Below are positions 57,781-64,000 of a stretch of DNA of 64,000 bases, one piece after another. Made by a program: the position numbers and the translations under genes. The stretch is from DATKZM01 sp035527975 (lineage in GTDB: Bacteria; Pseudomonadota; Alphaproteobacteria; JAPULJ01): assembly GCA_035527975.1 (NCBI GenBank), contig DATKZM010000008.1, forward strand, positions 1-64,000, in the 5' to 3' direction. Each line of letters opens with the position of its first letter. The first letter of the stretch is position 1. Below the pieces are notes generated by a model. It searched no databases. It was not told the origin of the DNA and saw only the letters and a program-made list of their open reading frames with translations.

Positions 57781-59094
57781 CTACTTGCAGTCCTTGCGCT
57801 TTTCGTACTTGAACTTGGCGGATTCCGCGACGGCTGCCTTCTCGACCTCGGCGCGCACCATCTTGCGCATCGGGGTGATCCAGTCGCTCACCATCTTCCA
57901 CTGCTTGCCGTCCCATTGCTGGATGCGCAGCGAGCCGTTGCCTTCATGATCGCGGCACGTGATGTTGATGGGTCGCGTGAAGCCCTTCATGCCAAGCTTA
58001 TTGAGGCGCGCATCGGTCAGCCGCAATTTCTCAAGGCCTTCGCGGACATGCGTCCCGGTTGGGTTCTTGCCGTACTTCCTGATGGCATAGCCAACCGCTT
58101 CAGTGGTCAGCATGGCGTTGAAGAGACCGCGGTTGTAAAGCACCTCACCGAAGTTGTTCTTCGCCGCTTTGGTCAGATTTCCGTTGTAGACGTGCTTGAG
58201 AATGTCGCCGTGGAAATCGTAGTGCGTCCCCGTGCCGTGGAAGGTCGCGGCGCGGTAGCCAATGGCGGCCTTGCCGTTGGGAACCACGTCGGATTCCGAT
58301 CCGGACCACCAGACGCCGATGAACTTGTTGACCGGGAAGCCAACCTCCGAAGCGCGCTGGATCGCGGTCGGGTTCATCTGGCCCCAGCCCCACATGATCA
58401 TATAGTCCTCGCGGGCCCGAACGATCTTGCGCCACTGCGAACGCTGGTCGGCCATCGATTTGCCCGGCACCGAATAGGTGTTGAGGCGGTATCCGTAGCG
58501 CTTGGCGAGCGCCTTGAAGATTGGGATCGGTTCGCGGCCGTAGGAGGACTCCAGATAGATGAAGCCGATCTTCTTGCCTTTGAGCTTGGCCATGCCGCCC
58601 GACTGGGCGCCGATATACTTGACGATGCCGGTGGCCTGGCTCCAATAGGTCATCGGAAAATTGAAGACCCAGGGGAAGTAGCGGCCGTCGGCCGCCGCGC
58701 TCATGCCGTAACCCATGGAGAGGATCGGAACCTTGTCGATCCGCGCCTTCGGGACGAGCTTGTAGGTGACGCCCGTTGAGAACGGCAGCACCACCATCAT
58801 GTTCTTGTTCTTGGCCTTGAGGCGCTCGTAGCACTCCACGCCCTTGGCCGTGTTGTAGCCGAACTCGCACTCCACGTAGTCGATCTTAACGCCTTCGATG
58901 CCGCCGTCGCGGACGTTGAGCAGCTGGTACCAATCGCGGAGTCCATTGGCGATCGGCACGCCGCCCGGTGCAAACGGGCCGGTGCGGTAAGTCAGCCCCG
59001 GAAAGAAGACGTCGGCTGCGACGGGCGTTGCCGCCAGCGGTGCGGCCATTGCCGCCCCCGCCACCGCTCCCATAGCTAGTTTACGTATGTTCAT
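57781..59094 (-). CDS. periplasmic substrate-binding protein (second Liv-type system)
   Basis: 437 residues: signal peptide MNIRKLAMGAVAGAAMAAPLA, then a type I binding fold (FFPGLTYRTGPFAPGGVPIA, KIGFIYLESSYG). It ends in KYEKRKDCK. The start ATG 59094 has GGGAGA upstream. A relic of a very similar gene end lies at 59253-59296, so the gene was once duplicated. Ligand unknown; neighbours (acyl-CoA synthetase, PaaK-like ligase) suggest an organic or aromatic acid. Confidence 0.9.
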   Translation of the reverse strand: MNIRKLAMGAVAGAAMAAPLAATPVAADVFFPGLTYRTGPFAPGGVPIANGLRDWYQLLNVRDGGIEGVKIDYVECEFGYNTAKGVECYERLKAKNKNMMVVLPFSTGVTYKLVPKARIDKVPILSMGYGMSAAADGRYFPWVFNFPMTYWSQATGIVKYIGAQSGGMAKLKGKKIGFIYLESSYGREPIPIFKALAKRYGYRLNTYSVPGKSMADQRSQWRKIVRAREDYMIMWGWGQMNPTAIQRASEVGFPVNKFIGVWWSGSESDVVPNGKAAIGYRAATFHGTGTHYDFHGDILKHVYNGNLTKAAKNNFGEVLYNRGLFNAMLTTEAVGYAIRKYGKNPTGTHVREGLEKLRLTDARLNKLGMKGFTRPINITCRDHEGNGSLRIQQWDGKQWKMVSDWITPMRKMVRAEVEKAAVAESAKFKYEKRKDCK

Positions 59095-59252
59095 ATGCTG
59101 CGTTCTCCCTGTTTCGTCGAACGCGGGCCACGCCGCGCGCCGACTGCGCATTGTTCTCAATCGGTTTCGACGGGCTGGCGCATTCATTGCCGGCCGCCGT
59201 TCCGGAACCTGCGACTACCATCGCGTTGGTTCCGGAGTGAATTCCGTCGCGC

Positions 59253-59296
59253 TTACTTGCAGTTCGCGCGTTTCTCGTATTTGACTTAGCGGACTC
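59253..59296 (-). pseudogene. 3' relic of a duplicated substrate-binding-protein gene
   Basis: On the minus strand the bases encode ESAK, a one-base slip, then KYEKRANCK and a TAA stop, almost the same as the end of the intact gene (ESAKFKYEKRKDCK). Nothing else of the copy is clear. It marks a deletion of a tandem paralogue between the permease gene and the intact gene. Confidence 0.65.
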
Positions 59297-59398
59297 TACA
59301 CACTGACTTGAAGCCAGGCAATCCGACCATACCGCCGGCGCCTCGCGAACACCGGCCCGTACGCCGCACGCCGCCCAATAACGTCAGGCTTTCCACGG

Positions 59399-60478
59399 CT
59401 AGTGCGGGAACGGCCATAGCCGCAATTTCTCCTTGGCGATCTGCCACATTCGGGCCAGACCGTGCGGCTCGACAATCAGGAAGAAGATGATCGCGGCGCC
59501 CAACACCATGAAACGGATGTGCTGTACGACATGCGACGGAATCCTTAGACCCAAGGCGTCCGGGATATTGTCGATCAGCACGGGCACGAGCGTGATGAAA
59601 ATGGCGCCGAAGATCGAGCCCATCACCGTGCCGAGACCGCCGATCACCACCATGAACAGGATCGGGAAGGATATCAGCAGGATGTCGAAGCCCTCCGCTT
59701 CGGCGTTTTCCAGAATGTAGAACGCGTAGAGCGCGCCCGAGACCCCGATGATGTACGAGCTGACCGCGAAGGCGAGCAGCTTCGTGCGCATGGGACGGAT
59801 ACCGATCAACTCGGCCGCAATATCGAAATCGCGAATGGCCATCCAGGATCGGCCGATACGGCTGCGCGTGAGATTCTTCACGATCACACAGAAAATAACG
59901 AGAAACGTCAGGCAGATCAGATACTTGGTTGACGCCGCGGTCTTCGGACCCATGATGTCGAGGCCGAAGAGCGTCGTTGGCGGTGCCGCGATGGTGGCGG
60001 AGGTCGAGTAGTCGGTGAACCAGCCCACGGTCTGGAACAGCCACTCAAGGAAGAACTGCGCCGCCAGCGTCGCGACCGCAAGGTAGAAGCCCTTGATGCG
60101 CAGGCTGGGGATGCCGAACAGGACCCCGAATGCCGCTGCGAACAGGCCGGAGATCAGAATCACGATCAGAATGTTCACGTCGGGCATGAACTGGTGGAGC
60201 TTGTAGGTGCTGTAAGCGCCCACCGCCATGAAACCGCCGGTGCCGAGGGAGATCTGCCCGGCATAGCCCGTCAGCACGTTGAGGCCGAGGGCGGCCAATC
60301 CGAATACACAGACCGGCAGAAGGATGACCTCGTACCAGTAGGAGCTGGCGACCAAGGGCACGACCGCGTACGCGATCAGCAGCAACAGCGCGATCCCGAT
60401 CTTGTCCTGCAGGATCGGGAAAACCGCCGAATCGGCGGTGTAGCTGTTTTTGTACTGTCCGGCTTCGCGGTAAAACAT
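59399..60478 (-). CDS. livM: ABC transporter permease, LivM type (second system)
   Basis: 359 residues, nine or so hydrophobic segments; GYAGQISLGTGGFMAVGAY and the coupling loop WMAIRDFDIAAELIGI are the LivM marks. Length is above average because of an N-terminal extension. 4 bases after the livH stop. Confidence 0.92.
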   Translation of the reverse strand: MFYREAGQYKNSYTADSAVFPILQDKIGIALLLLIAYAVVPLVASSYWYEVILLPVCVFGLAALGLNVLTGYAGQISLGTGGFMAVGAYSTYKLHQFMPDVNILIVILISGLFAAAFGVLFGIPSLRIKGFYLAVATLAAQFFLEWLFQTVGWFTDYSTSATIAAPPTTLFGLDIMGPKTAASTKYLICLTFLVIFCVIVKNLTRSRIGRSWMAIRDFDIAAELIGIRPMRTKLLAFAVSSYIIGVSGALYAFYILENAEAEGFDILLISFPILFMVVIGGLGTVMGSIFGAIFITLVPVLIDNIPDALGLRIPSHVVQHIRFMVLGAAIIFFLIVEPHGLARMWQIAKEKLRLWPFPH

Positions 60479-60482
60479 GATC

Positions 60483-61745
60483 CTAGACCCTCTCGATGAT
60501 CTTCTCGCCGAACAATCCCTGCGGCCGGAACAGCAGGATTACCAGCGCCAGCACATAGGCAAACCACTCCTCGATCGAGCCGCCGAAATAATCGCCCCAA
60601 TAGAGCTCGGCGATCTTCTCGCCGACGCCGATGATGAAGCCGCCGACAATGACGCCGGGCACCGACGTAAATCCGCCGAGGATCAGCACCGGCAGCGCCT
60701 TGAGCGCGATGATCGCGAGCGCGAAGCTCGCCGCCCCGCCGGAGATGCCCCAGAAGATACCCGCAACCAAGGCGACCACGCCGGCAACCGACCACACGAC
60801 CACCCACATCGAATTCAATGGGATGCCCACCGACAGCGCGGCCTGGTGATCGTCGGCGACGGCGCGCAGCGCACGGCCTACCCGTGTCTTCTGGAACATG
60901 AGCGCCAGCAGCGCCACCATGATCGCCGAGCAGATGGCCGCGGTGAGGTCGACCTTCTGCAAGGTCAGCCCGCCCTTGAGATTGCCGCCGAAGAGGTGCA
61001 GCGGACCTTTCGAGATACCGAGCGCCGCCGCGGGCACCGACTGATTGTTCCCGCCGAATACGGTCTCGCCGAAGCCTTCCAGGAAGAAGAAAAGCCCGAT
61101 CGTGGCCATGAACAGGATGATTTCCTCCTGGCCGACCATGGGGCGCAGCACCAGCCGCTCAATGAGGAACGCCAGACCAATCATGATCATGATCGTCAGT
61201 GGGATCGCCAGCCAGACATTCATCGAGATCGTGACGAATGCCTTCAGCCCGAAGACTGCCGTGATGAGCGCCAGTACGATGCCCGCCATCATTGTTCCGG
61301 CTCCGGCCCTCGCCTTGGCCGGCGTCTTGACCTTGCCGGTAAGCAGGACCGCGCCGGCGATCACAAGACCGAGGCCGAAGAACCACCACAGGTTAATACC
61401 GTATCCCTTTTCCAGGCTGATCATCGCCAGCACAGCGAACACGACCATGATGCCCTGGGCAAAGTTGAACACGCCCGAGGCCTTGTAGATCAGCGCGAAT
61501 CCGAGCGCGACCAGCGAATACATCAACCCCGCCATGGTGCCGTCGATGACCGCCTGGACCAGATCCATCGGCCGTTCCCACATCCCGCTGAGCGGTTCGA
61601 CCACCAAGCCGACGAGCCATTCGGGCAGCGCCTCGGCGTCATTGATCTGGAACAGGATGAAGATGATCACCGCAGCGGTGACAATGGACGTAGCAACCTT
61701 GGCCCGGCGCAGCTGCCACATGTCCTTCAGTGCGAGAGCGCTCAT
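60483..61745 (-). CDS. livH: long ABC transporter permease, LivH type (second system)
   Basis: 420 residues, about 120 more than a usual LivH. The core has VIDGTMAGLMYSLVALGFAL, the coupling loop RALRAVADDHQAALSVGI and GVIVGGFIIGVGEKIAELY. The extra length is an N-terminal helix (VATSIVTAAVIIFILFQIN) and an inserted hydrophobic/charged block (about 120-170). AGGAG lies 12 bases before ATG 61745. Such long LivH forms occur in some alphaproteobacteria. Confidence 0.88.
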   Translation of the reverse strand: MSALALKDMWQLRRAKVATSIVTAAVIIFILFQINDAEALPEWLVGLVVEPLSGMWERPMDLVQAVIDGTMAGLMYSLVALGFALIYKASGVFNFAQGIMVVFAVLAMISLEKGYGINLWWFFGLGLVIAGAVLLTGKVKTPAKARAGAGTMMAGIVLALITAVFGLKAFVTISMNVWLAIPLTIMIMIGLAFLIERLVLRPMVGQEEIILFMATIGLFFFLEGFGETVFGGNNQSVPAAALGISKGPLHLFGGNLKGGLTLQKVDLTAAICSAIMVALLALMFQKTRVGRALRAVADDHQAALSVGIPLNSMWVVVWSVAGVVALVAGIFWGISGGAASFALAIIALKALPVLILGGFTSVPGVIVGGFIIGVGEKIAELYWGDYFGGSIEEWFAYVLALVILLFRPQGLFGEKIIERV

Positions 61746-61827
61746 GGTGCGCGGTACTCCTGCGTCAATTGGCAACTGGCCGTGAGATCACGTGCGCTAG
61801 GATCATGGGCCAGGGGACTAACGTGCA

Positions 61828-62853
61828 TCAGTCATCGCCCTCTTCGTGGGGAACACCCAAATAGGCGTCGATAACGTCCTGGTTCCCCCGCACCTCTTCC
61901 GGCGACCCATCGGCAAGCTTGCGGCCATAGTCGAGCACCACGACGCGGTCCGAGATATCCATGACCACGCCCATGTCGTGCTCGATGAGCGCGATGGTGG
62001 TGCCGAATTCATCGTTCACGTCGAGGATGAAGCGGCACATATCCTCTTTTTCCTCGACATTCATGCCGGCCATCGGCTCGTCGAGCAGCAGGAGCGTCGG
62101 CTCGGCCGCGAGCGCGCGTGCCAGCTCAACGCGTTTCTGCAGACCATAGGGCAGCCGCCCGGCCGGCACCCGGCGGATGGCCTGGATGTTCATGAACTCG
62201 ATGATCTTCTCAACGAAGATGCGGTTCTCGATCTCGTCTCTTTGCGCGGGGCCCTTGTAAACCGCCTCCAGCATGAAATCGGCGGCCGAGATCGCAGCGC
62301 CCGGGATCCAGCTGACCGGCAGCGATGCGATCCTGAAGGCGCGGCTGCTGCGATGGGCGCTCATAAGACCGCCAATTGCTCCGTCGCCATCAGCCACGCG
62401 GTTCACCGCTTGACGCAACACGCCCGGCATCTTGAGCAATCGCCCGGTCATGATGTTGTCGAGCACGCTCATGCCCGCGAACAGGGCGACGTTCTGGAAG
62501 GTTCGCGCTATCCCTGAATTTGCGGCCTCGTATGGCCGCATCTGGCTGCGGGTGACGCCCTGATAGGTGATTGTGCCTTCCTGGGGATGATAAAAGCCGT
62601 TGATGCAGTTGAGCATCGACGTCTTGCCGGCACCGTTGGGCCCGATAATTGCCAGGATCTCGTGCTCGCGGATCTCGAAACTCACATCGGAGATCGCCCG
62701 CACACCGCCAAAGGACAGGCTGATGTTGTCGGCCTTGAGGATGACGTCGCCCAGCTTTTTTTGCGGCGGAACGTTGTCGCCGCGGGCGGACACGCTGGCG
62801 TCTTCTGGTTTCGCGGGTTTCGCTTCGGTCATCGCATCATTGGGTGGTGTCAT
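61828..62853 (-). CDS. livG: ABC transporter ATPase, LivG type with insertion (second system)
   Basis: 341 residues against about 250 normally. GPNGAGKTSMLN, PYGLQKRVELARALA and LLLLDEPMAGMN are intact. Extra parts are a charged N-terminus of about 35 residues and an insert between the Q-loop region and the signature (RQAVNRVADGDGAIGGLMSA and following). The insert could contact a partner or the permease. The acyl-CoA synthetase precedes it by 6 bases. Confidence 0.9.
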   Translation of the reverse strand: MTPPNDAMTEAKPAKPEDASVSARGDNVPPQKKLGDVILKADNISLSFGGVRAISDVSFEIREHEILAIIGPNGAGKTSMLNCINGFYHPQEGTITYQGVTRSQMRPYEAANSGIARTFQNVALFAGMSVLDNIMTGRLLKMPGVLRQAVNRVADGDGAIGGLMSAHRSSRAFRIASLPVSWIPGAAISAADFMLEAVYKGPAQRDEIENRIFVEKIIEFMNIQAIRRVPAGRLPYGLQKRVELARALAAEPTLLLLDEPMAGMNVEEKEDMCRFILDVNDEFGTTIALIEHDMGVVMDISDRVVVLDYGRKLADGSPEEVRGNQDVIDAYLGVPHEEGDD

Positions 62854-62859
62854 GCTCGC

Positions 62860-64000
62860 TCATGCCGCTTTCTGGGCCGAATCCGCGGTCGGCTCGGCGC
62901 TTTTGGCCCCGCGGATCTTGAGGTCCGCATTAACGGTTCCGGTGCGGCCATCCTCGAAAGTCACCAGCGCCTCGACCTTGACGCGTTCCTGGTCGGAATA
63001 GAGTGCATCGATGATCTGGTCGTATTTCTCAGCGATGAAGCGCCGGCGCACTTTCCTCGTGCGGGTCAACTCACCGTCATCGGCGTCCAACTCCTTGTGG
63101 AGCAAAACGAACCGTCTGATCTGGGTTCCATAAAGGTTTGAGTCTTCGGCGAGATCGGCATTGACTTGCTCCACATTCGCCTGGATCTGGTCGTAGACCA
63201 CATCCCTCTCCGCCAGGTCCTGATAGCTGCCATAGGCGATGCCATTGCGCTCGGCCCAGTTTCCGACGGCCTCCAGGTCAATCGAGATCATCGCCGTGAC
63301 CTTGTCACGTTCGTGGCCGAAGGCGACGGCTTCCTTGATGAAGGGGAAGAACTTCAGCTTGTTCTCGATAAACTTGGGCGGGAACATCGTGCCGTCCTTC
63401 ATCCGGCCGACATCCTTGGCGCGGTCGATGATGCGCAGATGCCCCTCGTCGTCCAGGAAGCCGGCATCGCCGGTATGCACGAACCCGTCTTCGGTCTTGG
63501 TCTCTTTCGTCGCCTCGGGATTCTTGTAGTACTCCTGGAACACGCCGGGGCTGCGGAACAGCACCTCGCCATTGTCGGCGAATTTGAGCTCGACCGTGTC
63601 GATCGGAATGCCGACGGTGTCGGAGCGCACGCCGGCATTCGTCTGAATGGTGATGAACACGCTCGATTCGGTCTGGCCGTAGAGCTGCTTCAGGTTCAAG
63701 CCCATCGATCGGAAAAAGATGAAGATGTCGGGCCCGATCGCTTCGCCGGCGGTGTAGGCCAGCCGCACGCGGGAGAAGCCAAGCGTGTTCTTGAGCGGCC
63801 CGTAGATCAACAGGCCGCCGAGCATGTAGTTGAGGCGGTCGAAAATCGAGACCGGTTCGCCGTCGAGGATCTTGATCCCGACCCGGCGCGCCAGCTTCAT
63901 GTAGTAATCGAACAACCGGCGCTTGAACCAGGCGGCGTCCTCCATGCGGATGCGGACCGTCGTCAACAGGTTCTCGAAGATCGCCGGTGGGGCGAAGAAG
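62860..64000 (-). CDS. long-chain acyl-CoA synthetase-like protein, 3' part
   Basis: The frame runs off the right edge; the last 379 residues are visible. A5 is LKQLYGQTESS, A7 FVHTGDAGFLDDEGHL, A8 IDRAKDVGRMKDGTMF, and TRTRKVRRRF near the end carries the expected lysine region. The pattern (with FPPKFIENKLKFFPFIKEA) fits the FadD-15-like AMP-forming type often found with Liv transporters. It would activate the imported acid. Confidence 0.88.
   Translation of the reverse strand, partial: FFAPPAIFENLLTTVRIRMEDAAWFKRRLFDYYMKLARRVGIKILDGEPVSIFDRLNYMLGGLLIYGPLKNTLGFSRVRLAYTAGEAIGPDIFIFFRSMGLNLKQLYGQTESSVFITIQTNAGVRSDTVGIPIDTVELKFADNGEVLFRSPGVFQEYYKNPEATKETKTEDGFVHTGDAGFLDDEGHLRIIDRAKDVGRMKDGTMFPPKFIENKLKFFPFIKEAVAFGHERDKVTAMISIDLEAVGNWAERNGIAYGSYQDLAERDVVYDQIQANVEQVNADLAEDSNLYGTQIRRFVLLHKELDADDGELTRTRKVRRRFIAEKYDQIIDALYSDQERVKVEALVTFEDGRTGTVNADLKIRGAKSAEPTADSAQKAA

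Noticed and set aside
1..64000. tRNA, rRNA, CRISPR arrays, prophage or complete insertion sequences
   Set aside because: None seen by eye: no regularly spaced repeats, no transposase or integrase-like protein, no tRNA-like cloverleaf noticed. A dedicated search could still find a small tRNA.

Overview
The window is GC-rich, almost wall-to-wall coding DNA from a metabolically versatile alphaproteobacterium. The evidence is the ccmA-B-C-D-E-F-G-H-I gene order, several LivKHMGF branched-chain-type ABC transporters, CoxLMS-type molybdenum hydroxylases, a PaaABC-like di-iron oxygenase and many CoA-ligase, enoyl-CoA hydratase and decarboxylase genes. The exact genus cannot be told from the sequence. 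No rRNA, tRNA, CRISPR array, phage or intact insertion sequence was seen.

Layout. (1) 1-2.5 kb: the 3' end of an unknown gene, a small basic exported protein with a strong terminator, a stand-alone FHA protein behind a CRP/FNR-like site, a small inverted-repeat element, an exported Cys-pair protein and a DM13 lipoprotein-like or exported protein. (2) 2.9-8.9 kb, minus strand: acyl-CoA ligase, TetR regulator, PaaA-, PaaB- and PaaC-like oxygenase subunits, SDR and enoyl-CoA hydratase. This looks like a CoA-dependent ring or acyl oxidation module. (3) 9.4-10.4 kb: a membrane fatty-acid desaturase. (4) 10.6-21.2 kb, minus strand: an eleven-gene operon that reads as uptake plus catabolism of an N-heteroaromatic acid. 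It holds a NicX-like ring-cleaving dioxygenase, CoxG, a three-subunit Mo hydroxylase, an alpha/beta hydrolase, and a complete ABC importer with its binding protein. (5) 21.4-28.2 kb: TetR, VOC protein, a gamma-resorcylate-decarboxylase-like amidohydrolase, a UbiD decarboxylase, a MarR regulator and a CoA ligase. Two near-identical palindromes link the last three. (6) 28.4-33.3 kb: ThDP enzyme, ATP sulfurylase, Paa-type ferritin-like protein, quinone oxidoreductase. (7) 33.4-45.3 kb: LysR, GalD-like tautomerase, amidohydrolase/deaminase, alpha/beta hydrolase, thiol-dioxygenase-like cupin, a second Mo hydroxylase whose large subunit is fused to CoxG, then a selenoprotein read through an in-frame UGA with its glutaredoxin-like partner, and an enoyl-CoA hydratase. 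(8) 45.4-55.1 kb: CBS, PilZ and DedA proteins and the complete cytochrome c maturation set ccmABCDEFGHI. (9) 55.2-64 kb: a 33-codon gene followed by a triple-hairpin RNA candidate, a PaaK-like ligase, and a second LivFKMHG transporter with an acyl-CoA synthetase running off the end.

The strongest unusual signals are these: the GrdB/PrdB-family selenoprotein with a UPVC motif and a hairpin 10 nt after the UGA; the NicX-centred operon; the shared TTAGA-N2-TCTAA operator of the MarR locus; three ATGA-chained five-codon mini-ORFs that repeat the N-terminus of the downstream oxidoreductase; repeated 13-15 bp tandem duplications beside gene starts; and the hairpin array with homopolymeric G/C loops beside a microprotein gene.
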